Under the pieces are notes generated by a model. The model saw nothing but the letters and a program-made list of their open reading frames with translations. It was not told the origin of the DNA and ran no database searches. 64,000 nt of DNA from Mesohalobacter halotolerans (lineage in GTDB: Bacteria > Bacteroidota > Bacteroidia > Flavobacteriales > Flavobacteriaceae), in the NCBI RefSeq assembly GCF_006120725.1, contig NZ_SWMU01000001.1, forward strand, positions 558,001 through 622,000, written 5' to 3'. Shown one piece after another: positions 43,669 through 53,216 of this stretch. The position numbers were made by a program, and so were the translations under genes. How positions within the stretch are numbered: position 1 is the stretch's first letter; every line of letters starts with the position of its first letter.

Positions 43669-44478
43669 ATGCAGCAAATTATAAAATTCTTCCTCCGTTT
43701 TAAGATTGGAATTTTATTTTTGGTGCTTTTCAGCATTTCATTAGCATTGACTATTCAATCGCATTCCTACCACAACAATAAGTGGATTTCTTCTACTAAT
43801 TCTATTACAGCCTTCTTCTTAAACATCCAACACGATCTCAGCTCTTATTTTAATCTAAAACAGAACAACCTTAAGCTGCAAAAAGAAAACAATAATCTTA
43901 AAGAACAATTATATAATTTAAACATTACAACAAACGACTCAATTATATTAGACTCGTTGTATACATTCAAACCCTGTCATGTTATTTCTAACTCTTTTAA
44001 AAGAGTAGATAATTATGTATTGATTGATTTGGGTCAATCTGATGGAGTTAAAGAAGACTATGCTGTAAGCCTACCTAACGGAATTTTAGGTATCGTAGAA
44101 AAAAGTGAGAAAAATTACTCGAGGGTAATTTCAATTCTCAATACCAATTTATCTGTTAATGCTAAACTTAAAAATAGTAATAATTTTGGGTCACTTCAGT
44201 GGGATGGAGCTCGACCTAATACAATATTTCTAGAAGACCTTCCAAGATCTGCAAGTTTTAACATTGGAGATACCATAGTTACAGGAAATAATTCTTTAAT
44301 TTTTCCTAAAGATATTCCTATAGGAACAATAAAAAATTACGAATTAGACAATAACATAGGATATTATAGCATTGAGGTCAAACTTTTTGCAGATATGACC
44401 AGCGTAAATCACGCCTATGTAATTATTCCAAAAAACATTAGAGAAGCTAAAGATTTATTAAGAGAAAAGGATGAGTAA
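43669..44478 (+). CDS. mreC: Rod shape-determining protein MreC
   Basis: This 269-residue bitopic protein has a membrane helix at about 10-30, a periplasmic coiled coil (about 60-92; NLKLQKENNNLKEQLYNLN) and the beta-rich MreC core with LIDLGQSDGVKEDYAV and GVVEKSEKNYSRVISILN-like folding elements. It links MreB to PBP2. It starts 10 bases after mreB and overlaps mreD by 8 bases. Confidence 0.93.
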   Translation: MQQIIKFFLRFKIGILFLVLFSISLALTIQSHSYHNNKWISSTNSITAFFLNIQHDLSSYFNLKQNNLKLQKENNNLKEQLYNLNITTNDSIILDSLYTFKPCHVISNSFKRVDNYVLIDLGQSDGVKEDYAVSLPNGILGIVEKSEKNYSRVISILNTNLSVNAKLKNSNNFGSLQWDGARPNTIFLEDLPRSASFNIGDTIVTGNNSLIFPKDIPIGTIKNYELDNNIGYYSIEVKLFADMTSVNHAYVIIPKNIREAKDLLREKDE

Positions 44479-44971
44479 TTTTAATCTGAAATATATTTTA
44501 CAATTTATGGTTTTGATCCTAATTCAGGTGCTTATTCTAGACCATATTTTATTTTTAGGCTATATCAATCCATACCTTTATATCTTATTTATTTTAGCTT
44601 TACCCATAAACCTTAATAGAGTATATATTATACTTTTAGGTTTTGCATTGGGACTGTGTATAGATTTATTTAATAATACCGGCGGAGTTCATGCTGCCTC
44701 AACACTGTTTATTGCCTATTTTAGACCGTTTATCTTAAGGTTGTCATTTGGGATAAGTTATGATTACAACACTTTAAAATTACACAAAACTGATTTCAAA
44801 GAACAATTTCTTTACGTTGTCATCATGGTTTTTATTCACCATTTACTTATGTTTTCTTTAGAATATTTTAGTATAAATTACACAGTTGAGATTTTGAAAA
44901 ATGCCCTATTATCTGGTATATTTAGTAGTATATTAATTTTCACCACTTTAAGATTGATTTATAAAGCATGA
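44471..44971 (+). CDS. mreD: Rod shape-determining protein MreD
   Basis: This 166-residue integral membrane protein has about five helices and few charged residues. The sequence is poorly conserved in general, so identity rests on position between mreC and mrdA, the size and the pattern GYINPYLYILFILALPI / GLCIDLFNNTGGVHAA, typical of Bacteroidota MreD. It overlaps mreC by 8 bases and mrdA by 4 bases. Confidence 0.9.
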   Translation: MSNFNLKYILQFMVLILIQVLILDHILFLGYINPYLYILFILALPINLNRVYIILLGFALGLCIDLFNNTGGVHAASTLFIAYFRPFILRLSFGISYDYNTLKLHKTDFKEQFLYVVIMVFIHHLLMFSLEYFSINYTVEILKNALLSGIFSSILIFTTLRLIYKA

Positions 44972-46857
44972 GAAGGTTTTTTCCATATTTGTTATTAGGA
45001 TTTACAACCTTGGTATTTGTGATGCGTTTACTTTACTTACAAGTATTTAACAATTCTTATTCCAGTATATCTGAAAACTTAGCGGTCAAGGCCGAATATG
45101 ACTATCCTCAACGTGGCTATATTTTTGATAGAAATGGAGAGCTACTAGCAGGCAATCAGCCCTCTTATGACGTGATGTTAGTTCCAAGGGATTTAAAACC
45201 ATTTGACACGACTGCTTTTTCAAAACTTTTGAATCTTAAAAAAGAATATTTAATCAAAAAAATTGAAGATGCTAAACGATATTCATATTATGCGCCTTCT
45301 ATTATCACAGCTCAGTTGACAAAGTCAGAATATGCCTATTTGCAGGAGAACATGTATAAATTTGAGGGCTTTTATATTCAAAAGCGTTCATTAAGGGATT
45401 ATCAATTAGATTTAGGGGCCAATTTTTTGGGTTACATCGCTGAGGTTTCTAATCGTGATATCCGAGCAGAGCCATATTATAAATCAGGGGATTTAATTGG
45501 CCGGCAAGGAGTAGAAGAATATTACGAGGAAAAATTAAGAGGTGTTAGAGGTGTCAAATACATACAGAAAGACCGATTTAATAATGATTTAGGATCCTAT
45601 AAACAAGGTCAATTTGATACGTTGCCGGAAAAAGGAAAAGATTTAACTTTAACTATCGATGCTCAACTGCAACAGTACGGAAAAAAATTGATGAAAAATA
45701 AAAGAGGAGGAATTGTTGCTCTTCAACCAAAGACAGGTGAAATTTTATCACTCATCACAGAACCAACTTACGATCCAAGTTTACTAATTGGGCGAAAAAG
45801 GTCTAAAAATTATACTGAACTCTATTATGATTCAATCACTAGACCATTGTATAATAGGGCACTACAAGCACAATATGCTCCAGGGTCGCCTTTTAAAGTT
45901 TTAACAGGCTTGATCGCCCTTCAGGAAAATACAGTTGAACTTGATGATAAGTACACCTGTTACGGTGGTTTTCGATATGCTAGAGGTCAGGTTTTGGGGT
46001 GTCACAATCATCCTAATCCTATCACTTTAGTTAATGGAATTGCACATTCTTGTAACTCTTATTTCTCTCGTATTTATCTCAATACCATCAACAAATATGA
46101 AACACCTCAAAAAGGGATTCAAGCCTGGCATGACCATTTAAAAAGTTTTGGCCTTGGAAATTACTTAGGTTACGATTTACCTGTAGGTCGTAAAGGTTTT
46201 ATTCCAGATTCATCCTTTTACAATCGCATGTACCAATATCCAACCTATAAGTGGTATGCAACGGCGACAATTTCAAATGGTATAGGTCAAGGTGAGGTTT
46301 CTACTACACCTATCCAATTAGCCAATATGACAGCAGCTATAGCTAATAGAGGTTGGTATATTAAACCTCACATTTTAAAAGCAGTTGATGGTCAACCTAT
46401 AAAAGATACAACTTATACTAAAAAACATTACACGACAATAGATAGAGCCCATTTTGATCCAATTATTGAAGGCATGTATGAAGTCTACAAATACGGTACA
46501 GCAAAGTGGATTCAAATCCCTAATATCGAAATCGGAGGAAAAACAGGAACAGCTGAAAATAAAAAAGTCATTGACGGTGAAGTCGTTCAGCTAAAAGATC
46601 ATTCGATTTTTGTGGCTTTTGCACCAGTTGATGATCCAGAAATTGCCATTGCTGTTTTTATAGAACATGGTTACTGGGGATCTCGTTATGCAGGGAAAAT
46701 AGCGAGTTTGATGATTGAAAAATACATCAAAGGAAAAATAACAAGAACAGACCTCGAGCAATGGTTGCTTAACAATAGTCCTCAAGAAGATTACGAAAAA
46801 ATTGATTTTATGATCAAAAATGATAGTATTTTGAAGAATTTAAACTTGAATGAATAA
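44968..46857 (+). CDS. mrdA: Penicillin-binding protein 2 (elongasome transpeptidase)
   Basis: This 629-residue protein has one N-terminal membrane helix (about 5-25), a pedestal/dimerisation domain (GYIFDRNGELLAGNQPSYDVML) and a transpeptidase domain. The active-site nucleophile is S307 in GSPFK (SxxK), with SCN in AHSCNSYF and KTG in IGGKTGTAEN. It cross-links peptidoglycan with RodA, whose gene overlaps its end by 8 bases. Confidence 0.96.
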   Translation: MRRFFPYLLLGFTTLVFVMRLLYLQVFNNSYSSISENLAVKAEYDYPQRGYIFDRNGELLAGNQPSYDVMLVPRDLKPFDTTAFSKLLNLKKEYLIKKIEDAKRYSYYAPSIITAQLTKSEYAYLQENMYKFEGFYIQKRSLRDYQLDLGANFLGYIAEVSNRDIRAEPYYKSGDLIGRQGVEEYYEEKLRGVRGVKYIQKDRFNNDLGSYKQGQFDTLPEKGKDLTLTIDAQLQQYGKKLMKNKRGGIVALQPKTGEILSLITEPTYDPSLLIGRKRSKNYTELYYDSITRPLYNRALQAQYAPGSPFKVLTGLIALQENTVELDDKYTCYGGFRYARGQVLGCHNHPNPITLVNGIAHSCNSYFSRIYLNTINKYETPQKGIQAWHDHLKSFGLGNYLGYDLPVGRKGFIPDSSFYNRMYQYPTYKWYATATISNGIGQGEVSTTPIQLANMTAAIANRGWYIKPHILKAVDGQPIKDTTYTKKHYTTIDRAHFDPIIEGMYEVYKYGTAKWIQIPNIEIGGKTGTAENKKVIDGEVVQLKDHSIFVAFAPVDDPEIAIAVFIEHGYWGSRYAGKIASLMIEKYIKGKITRTDLEQWLLNNSPQEDYEKIDFMIKNDSILKNLNLNE

Positions 46858-48103
46858 TACATTTTTTAAAATAGACTGGTTGAGTGTTTTGCTGTTTTTG
46901 CTTTTAGCGGGGTTGGGCTGGTTAAGTATTTATTCTACAACATTATCAGATCCTAGTAATAGCATAATAGATCTTTCCACACTCTATGGTAAGCAATTAC
47001 TTTGGATATTGTTGAGTGTGGTAATAATAATATTTGTGTTATCTATAGAAAGTAAATTCTACGAACGCTTTAGTGCTATCATTTATATCATTGCTTTATT
47101 GAGTCTATTAGGGTTATTGTTTTTTGGCAAAACAATTAATGGTCAGACCGCCTGGTATTCATTTGGAAGTTTTAGCCTTCAGCCAGCAGAATTTGCCAAA
47201 GCTGCTGTTGCTCTTGCTGTTGCAAAATATGTAAGTGGCTTAAATGTAAACCTCCAAAAATTTAAACACCAAATTAGTGTTTTTTTGATTCTGGCTTTCC
47301 CCATTTCTTTAATTTTACTCCAACCGGATGCCGGAAGTGCATTAGTGTATTTATCAATTTTTATTGCGCTTTATCGTGAGGGTCTACCAGATTTTTATAT
47401 ATGGGGAGCACTACTAGTTATTGTTCTGTTTGTTGGTGTTTTATTAATGGGCTCAGTTTTGACTTCAATAATTTGCGGCTTAATATTTTTCATTATAATT
47501 TATTTTAGAAAAAAACAAAGTAAGAAAATTTTCAAACCCATATTGGCTGCAATAGCTTGTATTGCTTTTATCTTTAGTGTAAATTTTATATACGATAATG
47601 TATTAAAACCTCATCAAAAAGAAAGATTTGAAGTCCTTATTAACCCAAACACAAACAACAAAAGTAGCGGATACAACCTCTACCAAAGCGAAGTTGCAAT
47701 AGGGAGTGGAGGTCTAACGGGCAAAGGATTTCTCAATGGCACACAAAAGCAAGGTAAATTTGTACCGGAACAACACACAGACTATATTTTTACAACCGTT
47801 GGTGAAGAATGGGGGTTTTTAGGTAGCGTAGTTGTCTTAATGCTCTTTATACTATTGTTGAGTAGAATCCTTTTTTTGGCTGAAAGGCAGAAACGTATTT
47901 TTAGTCGAACTTTTGGGTTTTGTGTTTTCGGAATTTTATTTATTCATTTTTTTGTAAACATTGGCATGGTAACGGGTTTAATACCAACGATTGGTATTCC
48001 TCTTCCTTTTTTCAGTTATGGTGGGTCTGGTCTTTGGGGCTTTTGTATTCTATTGTTTGTTTTTTTGAAATTAGACGCAGATCGGATAAAGTTAGGATCT
48101 TAG
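46850..48103 (+). CDS. rodA: Peptidoglycan glycosyltransferase RodA
   Basis: This 417-residue SEDS-family protein has about ten transmembrane helices. It polymerises lipid II together with PBP2. FGSFSLQPAEFAKAAVALAVAKY, LILLQPDAGSALVYLSIF, FVPEQHTDYIFTTVGEEWGFLG and GIPLPFFSYGGSG are SEDS signatures, including the catalytic Asp in QPDAGSA. It is the last gene of the mre operon and ends 11 bases from the convergent transporter gene. Confidence 0.96.
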   Translation: MNNTFFKIDWLSVLLFLLLAGLGWLSIYSTTLSDPSNSIIDLSTLYGKQLLWILLSVVIIIFVLSIESKFYERFSAIIYIIALLSLLGLLFFGKTINGQTAWYSFGSFSLQPAEFAKAAVALAVAKYVSGLNVNLQKFKHQISVFLILAFPISLILLQPDAGSALVYLSIFIALYREGLPDFYIWGALLVIVLFVGVLLMGSVLTSIICGLIFFIIIYFRKKQSKKIFKPILAAIACIAFIFSVNFIYDNVLKPHQKERFEVLINPNTNNKSSGYNLYQSEVAIGSGGLTGKGFLNGTQKQGKFVPEQHTDYIFTTVGEEWGFLGSVVVLMLFILLLSRILFLAERQKRIFSRTFGFCVFGILFIHFFVNIGMVTGLIPTIGIPLPFFSYGGSGLWGFCILLFVFLKLDADRIKLGS

Positions 48104-48114
48104 CTCATATTTAT

Positions 48115-49602
48115 TTAACCTAAAATCATACCAGCAATTGTTGCCGACATTAAAGACGCTAAAGTCCCACCGAGTAAAGCTCTCATCCCAAATCGAGATA
48201 GTGTTTTTCGCTGACCTGGCGCTAAAGAACCAATACCGCCAATTTGAATACCAATAGAAGCAAAGTTGGCAAAACCACATAACATATAAGTCGCCATAAT
48301 GATTGACTTTTCGTATTTAAAATGAATAGCACTCCCTAAATCTTTAAGCTCAGCCAGTTGAATATAGCCCACAAACTCGCTGGCTGCTAATTTAATACCT
48401 AAAAGTTGTCCCATCAACATAGAATCCTCTTCTGCAACGCCGATAAGCCACATGACAGGATAAAAAATAGTGCCTAAAATGGCTTCAAGTGATAGCTTTT
48501 CATAAGGGGTATTTTGAGCTACAAAATCATTTAAACCAACGAGACCACCAAAGGCATCTAGGCCATAATTAACCATAGAAATTAAAGCCACAAATACCAA
48601 AAGCATGGCACCAACGTTTGCTGCTAGGCGTAAACCTTCTGTTGTTCCATTGGCAATGGCATCTAAGATATTTGATCCAATTTTTTCCATAGAAACTTCT
48701 GCAGAGTTATCAACTTTCGTTTGTTGGGGATAAAGAATTTTTGAAATGACAATAGCATCAGGTGCTGCCATGACTGAAGCCGCGAGTAAATGTCTTGCAA
48801 ATTCTAGCCGCATTGCAGGATCGTCACCTCCTAAAAATCCAATATAGGCAGCCAAGACACCACCAGCAACTGTAGCCATACCTCCAATCATGACCAAAAG
48901 TATTTCTGAACGTGTCATACGTTCTAGATAAGCTTTTATCATCAGTGGAGATTCGGTTTGACCAAGAAAAATATTGCCCGCCACACTCAAAGCTTCAGCA
49001 CCTGATACACCTAATGCTTTTGATAAAAGCCAAGCTAAACCTCGTACAACCACCTGAATAATTCCTAAGTAAAAAAGAATTGAAGTTAATGCGGAGAAAA
49101 AGATGATGGTTGGTAAAACCTGAAATAAAAATATATAGCCATAAGTGTCTTGATCCATTAAATCGCCAAGTAAAAATTCACTCCCAGCTGCTGTAAAGTT
49201 TAAAATTTGAACAAAGATATTTCCTACAAAATCAAATATGGCTTTGACCCATTCTATTTCCAGAATACCAAAAGCTAGTATTAATTGTAAAACTAAACCA
49301 ATAACCACAGTTCGCCAGCTAATAGCCTTCCTGTTTGAGCTGAATACAAAGGCTATAGTCAATAAAACAAACATTCCTAAGGCACCACGCCATAAACTTT
49401 TAAAGCTGAAACCTTCTAAAGGTACAATGCTTTGGCTTGGTGGATTTTCCTTGTCAAGCTTTAAAGTTTTGTCATTTGATGTAGAAGTTTGAATGCTGTC
49501 ATAATGTATTTGTACAGAATCAGTTGGAATATTTTGTGCCTGTATATCTAAAGCGCTAAACAATATAATTGAGCATATTAGGAATAAGAAAGACATTTTC
49601 AT
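48115..49602 (-). CDS. Concentrative nucleoside transporter (NupC/CNT family)
   Basis: In this 495-residue protein the CNT core occupies about residues 100-495, with multiple helices. LGQTESPLMIKAYLERMTRSE, the nucleoside/cation-binding region, and GFANFASIGIQIGGIGSLAPGQ are typical. An extra N-terminal part has a signal-peptide-like helix (about 4-20) and a Ser/Asp-rich linker before the core, as seen in Bacteroidota members. It imports nucleosides with Na+ or H+. It is the last gene of a minus-strand run after the bifunctional nuclease gene. Confidence 0.9.
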   Translation of the reverse strand: MKMSFLFLICSIILFSALDIQAQNIPTDSVQIHYDSIQTSTSNDKTLKLDKENPPSQSIVPLEGFSFKSLWRGALGMFVLLTIAFVFSSNRKAISWRTVVIGLVLQLILAFGILEIEWVKAIFDFVGNIFVQILNFTAAGSEFLLGDLMDQDTYGYIFLFQVLPTIIFFSALTSILFYLGIIQVVVRGLAWLLSKALGVSGAEALSVAGNIFLGQTESPLMIKAYLERMTRSEILLVMIGGMATVAGGVLAAYIGFLGGDDPAMRLEFARHLLAASVMAAPDAIVISKILYPQQTKVDNSAEVSMEKIGSNILDAIANGTTEGLRLAANVGAMLLVFVALISMVNYGLDAFGGLVGLNDFVAQNTPYEKLSLEAILGTIFYPVMWLIGVAEEDSMLMGQLLGIKLAASEFVGYIQLAELKDLGSAIHFKYEKSIIMATYMLCGFANFASIGIQIGGIGSLAPGQRKTLSRFGMRALLGGTLASLMSATIAGMILG

Positions 49603-49613
49603 ATGCTTATGGC

Positions 49614-50207
49614 TTAACTTCTTTTAGATATTTCATCTCTAATTTGTGCTGCCTTCTCGTATTCTTCATTTTGAACTGCTTCTTCAAGGATTTTTTTTAA
49701 ATCATTTAAACTGAGATTTTTCAAGTCAAAAGCAGACTTGATTTCGGTTTCAGCTTTAGATTTTGAGGCTTCAGATTGAGTTTTTGATGATGAGGTTTTT
49801 AATTGAATTCCGGCTTTGTCCAAAATATTTTTATAGGTAAAAATAGGTGCTTTAAATCGTAAAGCTAAAGCAATAGCGTCACTTGTTCTGGCGTCAATTG
49901 TTTCTTCTTTTTTGCCTTTCTTACAAATTAAACTGGCGTAAAAAATTCCATCTACAAGTTTATGAATAATGACTTTTTGAATTTGAATATCAAAGCAGTC
50001 TGAAAAGTTTTTAAACAAATCGTGAGTTAATGGACGTGGTGGTTTGATGTCTTTTTCTAAAGCTATAGCAATAGATTGAGCTTCAAAAGCACCAATGACA
50101 ATTGGTAATTGTCTTGAACCCGTAACTTCACTCAATAATAACGCATAAGCTCCAGTTTGGGTTTGACTATAAGAAATACCTTTGATATCTAGCTGCACTA
50201 AATCCAT
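49614..50207 (-). CDS. Bifunctional nuclease-domain protein with UVR motif
   Basis: This ~197-residue protein has an N-terminal BFN/DUF151 domain (residues ~1-130; LPIVIGAFEAQSIAIALE, PRPLTHDLF, DARTSDAIALALRFKAPIF), a Ser/Lys-rich linker, and a C-terminal UVR motif (LEEAVQNEEYEKAAQIRDEI), as in UvrB/UvrC-interacting proteins. I chose ATG 50207; a TTG at 50216 would add three residues. It may act in nucleic-acid turnover or repair. It lies upstream of the nucleoside transporter gene, hinting at nucleotide salvage. Confidence 0.85.
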   Translation of the reverse strand: MDLVQLDIKGISYSQTQTGAYALLLSEVTGSRQLPIVIGAFEAQSIAIALEKDIKPPRPLTHDLFKNFSDCFDIQIQKVIIHKLVDGIFYASLICKKGKKEETIDARTSDAIALALRFKAPIFTYKNILDKAGIQLKTSSSKTQSEASKSKAETEIKSAFDLKNLSLNDLKKILEEAVQNEEYEKAAQIRDEISKRS

Positions 50208-50216
50208 AAAAATCAA

Positions 50217-50268
50217 ATAAAAAACGGTCTAAAAAACAACGATAATTTCTCGTTTATCTTAGACCGTT
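50217..50268 (-). terminator. Terminator of the etfBA operon
   Basis: On the minus strand AACGGTCTAA and TTAGACCGTT form a perfect 10-bp outer stem, with an inner AACGA/TCGTT stem, followed by a T-run. It lies between etfA and the nuclease gene. The nuclease gene must therefore have its own promoter or rely on read-through. Confidence 0.75.
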
Positions 50269-50290
50269 ATTTTGAACGCAATTTATAAAA

Positions 50291-51253
50291 TTAAGCGTTA
50301 TTAGCCTTAAATTCCTTTAATTTTTCAATCAACTGAGGCACGACTTCAAAAGCATCTCCAACTACACCATAATCTGCAGCTTTAAAAAATGGCGCTTCTT
50401 CATCTGTATTGATCACAACTTTTGTTTTTGAGGCGTTGATACCTGCTAAGTGTTGAATCGCACCAGAAATTCCTACGGCAATATAAAGGTTTGAAGCTAC
50501 GGGTTTACCCGTTTGACCAACGTGCTCACTATGTGGACGCCAACCCATATCACTCACAGGTTTTGAACATGCTGTTGCCGCATCAAGAACATCTGCGAGC
50601 TCCTCTATCATGCCCCAATTTTCTGGACCTTTTAAACCTCTACCACCAGAGACTACAATTTCTGCATCAGCTATACTGACTTTATCCGTGTTTTTGTCTA
50701 CAGATTGAACTTTTATATTACTATCCGAAATTTCAGGATTAAAATCAATATTTTCTGCAGTTGTTTCTTTTTCATGCAATCCAAAGGCATTACTAGACAG
50801 GCCAATAATTTTTTTATCTGTCGTGATTTCAGCCATTCCAAATGCTTTATTTGTAAACACATTTCGCTTTACTTGAAATCCATTGTCTAGCTCGGGAAGT
50901 TCAACCACGTTTGACGCATATCCGGCTTTAAGATTTACTGAAACCAATGGCGCTAGATATTTGGCATTAGCACTTTGACTTAAGACTAAGATATTTGCAT
51001 TGACCTCTTCGGCGGCTTTTGTTAAAATATCAGAATAATGGTCAACATTAAAAGTATTTAAATTTTCGTTTTGAACATTCAAAACCTTGTGCACTCCATA
51101 TTTCCCCAACTCTTCTGTGTTTTCTACATTTATTGTAACAGCAACAACTTCATCCTGCGTATTTTCAGCAATTGATGAGGCATAAGAGGCAACCTCATAA
51201 GCTACTTTCTTAAGCTTCTTGTTTTCTGATTCTGCGTATATAAGTATTGACAT
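50291..51253 (-). CDS. etfA: Electron transfer flavoprotein alpha subunit
   Basis: In this 320-residue protein the C-terminal FAD domain has GGRGLKGPENW, DMGWRPHSEHVGQTGKPVASNLYIAVGISGAIQHLAGI and INTDEEAPFFKAADYG. With EtfB it takes electrons from acyl-CoA dehydrogenases (such as the glutaryl-CoA type enzyme at 3581) and passes them to ETF-quinone oxidoreductase. It lies 23 bases downstream of etfB, followed by a terminator. Confidence 0.96.
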   Translation of the reverse strand: MSILIYAESENKKLKKVAYEVASYASSIAENTQDEVVAVTINVENTEELGKYGVHKVLNVQNENLNTFNVDHYSDILTKAAEEVNANILVLSQSANAKYLAPLVSVNLKAGYASNVVELPELDNGFQVKRNVFTNKAFGMAEITTDKKIIGLSSNAFGLHEKETTAENIDFNPEISDSNIKVQSVDKNTDKVSIADAEIVVSGGRGLKGPENWGMIEELADVLDAATACSKPVSDMGWRPHSEHVGQTGKPVASNLYIAVGISGAIQHLAGINASKTKVVINTDEEAPFFKAADYGVVGDAFEVVPQLIEKLKEFKANNA

Positions 51254-51276
51254 GTTTCTTTTTTTTATAAATTATT

Positions 51277-52023
51277 TTAAATGGCTTTAGCTTCGTTGTG
51301 AAGTAAATCTATAAGTTCGTCTATATTTTCTGCATCTACTAATTTGACATCGCCTTTTGGTGCAGGCTTACTAAATTTTTTGAATTCGACCAAAGGTTTT
51401 TCTGCAACGGGCGCTTTGACCTCTAAAGGTTTTTTTCGAGCCATCATGATGCCGCGCATATTAGGAATACGTAGGTCTTTTTCTTCAACCAAACCTTTTT
51501 GGCCACCAATGACAAGTGGTAAGTCAGAAGTTAAAGTTTCTTTACCGCCGTCAATTTCTCTAATGGCCGTAGCCGTTTCATTTTCTATTTCTAATGAGAC
51601 ACAAGTATTGATAAAATTAGCACCTATCATTTTGGCAACCATTCCAGGTACCATACCTCCGTTATAGTCGATGGACTCACGACCTGCGATGACTAAATCA
51701 TAACCGCCATTTTTTGCCACATCGGCAATTTCTTCAGCGACCTGAAAAGCATCAATTGGTTTGGTATCAACGCGAATAGCTTTATCTGCGCCAATGGCTA
51801 GAGTTTTTCTTATCGTTGGCTCAGCGTCTTTTTCACCAACAGTTACCACATCGACAGAAGCGCCTTGCTTTTCTTTAAACCACATCGCTCTTGTTAAACC
51901 AAATTCATCATTGGGTCCGATAACAAATTGAACCCCATTGGTATCAAATGCACTGTCATTATCCGTAAAATTAATTTTAGAAGTCGTGTCCGGGACATGA
52001 CTTATACATACTAATATTTTCAT
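51277..52023 (-). CDS. etfB: Electron transfer flavoprotein beta subunit
   Basis: This 248-residue protein begins KILVCISHVPDTTSKI, has VIAGRESIDYNGGMVPGMVAKMIGANFIN and ends in the usual C-terminal helix. It binds AMP and holds FAD with EtfA. It is the first gene of the etfBA unit, divergent from pdhB. Confidence 0.96.
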   Translation of the reverse strand: MKILVCISHVPDTTSKINFTDNDSAFDTNGVQFVIGPNDEFGLTRAMWFKEKQGASVDVVTVGEKDAEPTIRKTLAIGADKAIRVDTKPIDAFQVAEEIADVAKNGGYDLVIAGRESIDYNGGMVPGMVAKMIGANFINTCVSLEIENETATAIREIDGGKETLTSDLPLVIGGQKGLVEEKDLRIPNMRGIMMARKKPLEVKAPVAEKPLVEFKKFSKPAPKGDVKLVDAENIDELIDLLHNEAKAI

Positions 52024-52162
52024 TTCTTGGAATTTTTAAACTTTATTATAACGTTTGCGAAGATAATATTTTATGTTGAAATTTACTATGCACGCATAAT
52101 AAAATTTTATTAATTTGATAACCTTTTAAGTCATTTGATTGTTTACTTTTGTTTTGCTTTTA

Positions 52163-52170
52163 TAATTTTG
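52163..52170 (+). promoter_or_regulatory. -7 element of pdhB, very short leader
   Basis: TAATTTTG is an exact match with the ATG only seven bases beyond, predicting a leader of about 5 bases. Confidence 0.5.
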
Positions 52171-52177
52171 AAAAAAT

Positions 52178-53155
52178 ATGAGAACAATACAATTTAGAGA
52201 AGCGGTTTGTGAAGCCATGAGTGAAGAAATGCGCGCAGATGAGTCAGTGTATTTAATGGGTGAAGAAGTTGCTGAATACAATGGTGCTTATAAGGCTTCC
52301 AAAGGTATGTTAGACGAATTTGGCCCTGACCGCGTCATTGATACGCCAATATCTGAACTAGGTTTTGCTGGAATAGGTGTAGGATCGGCCATGAATGGTA
52401 ACAGACCAATAGTTGAATTTATGACTTTCAACTTTTCACTTGTCGGCATTGATCAAATCATCAATAATGCTGCAAAGATGCGACAGATGTCCGGTGGTCA
52501 AATCAATATTCCTATTGTGTTTAGAGGGCCAACAGCTTCGGCCGGTCAACTTGGAGCAACACACTCTCAAGCCTTTGAAAATTGGTATGCTAATACACCT
52601 GGCTTGAAGGTGGTAGTCCCATCCAATCCTTATGATGCTAAAGGCCTCTTAAAGACCTCCATTAGAGATGATGACCCTGTCATATTTATGGAAAGTGAGC
52701 AAATGTACGGTGATAAAGGCGAGGTGCCTGAGGAAGAATATACCATCCCGATTGGTAAAGCTGATATTAAAAGAGAAGGTGATGATGTCACTGTTGTTTC
52801 CTTTGGAAAAATTATAAAAGAAGCTTACAAAGCGGCTGAAAAACTAGAAAAAGATGGTGTAAATTGTGAAATAATTGATTTGAGAACCGTAAGACCACTG
52901 GATTATGCTGCCATTATCAAGTCGATTAAAAAAACCAATAGAATGGTTATTCTAGAGGAAGCTTGGCCTTTTGGTAATGTATCTACTGAAATCACCTACC
53001 ATATTCAACATCACGCATTTGATTTTCTCGATGCACCAATAATTAAACTTAATACAGCTGATACACCAGCACCATATTCACCCGTACTGTTAAAAGAATG
53101 GATGCCCAATCACGAGGATGTGATTAAAGCTGTAAAAAAAGTAATGTATATTTAA
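52178..53155 (+). CDS. pdhB: Pyruvate dehydrogenase E1 component, beta subunit
   Basis: This 325-residue protein combines with the alpha subunit to decarboxylate pyruvate with thiamine diphosphate. LMGEEVAEYNGAYKASKGML, FGPDRVIDTPISELGFAGIGVGSA, GATHSQAFE and VVEILDLRTVRPLD-type segments mark the transketolase-like fold. pdhA and the E2 gene are not in this window. A strong hairpin terminator follows. Confidence 0.93.
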   Translation: MRTIQFREAVCEAMSEEMRADESVYLMGEEVAEYNGAYKASKGMLDEFGPDRVIDTPISELGFAGIGVGSAMNGNRPIVEFMTFNFSLVGIDQIINNAAKMRQMSGGQINIPIVFRGPTASAGQLGATHSQAFENWYANTPGLKVVVPSNPYDAKGLLKTSIRDDDPVIFMESEQMYGDKGEVPEEEYTIPIGKADIKREGDDVTVVSFGKIIKEAYKAAEKLEKDGVNCEIIDLRTVRPLDYAAIIKSIKKTNRMVILEEAWPFGNVSTEITYHIQHHAFDFLDAPIIKLNTADTPAPYSPVLLKEWMPNHEDVIKAVKKVMYI

Positions 53156-53174
53156 AATTAACGACTCTTAACCC

Positions 53175-53209
53175 AAGCTTCATTTGTATAATGCAAGTGA
53201 AGCTTTTTT
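53175..53209 (+). terminator. Rho-independent terminator after pdhB
   Basis: AAGCTTCATTTG and CAAGTGAAGCTT form a 12-bp stem (one T-G wobble) with loop TATAATG, running into six Ts. It ends just 8 bases before the next ATG, with TATTTTTG (53209-53216) filling the gap. Confidence 0.85.
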
Positions 53210-53216
53210 ATTTTTG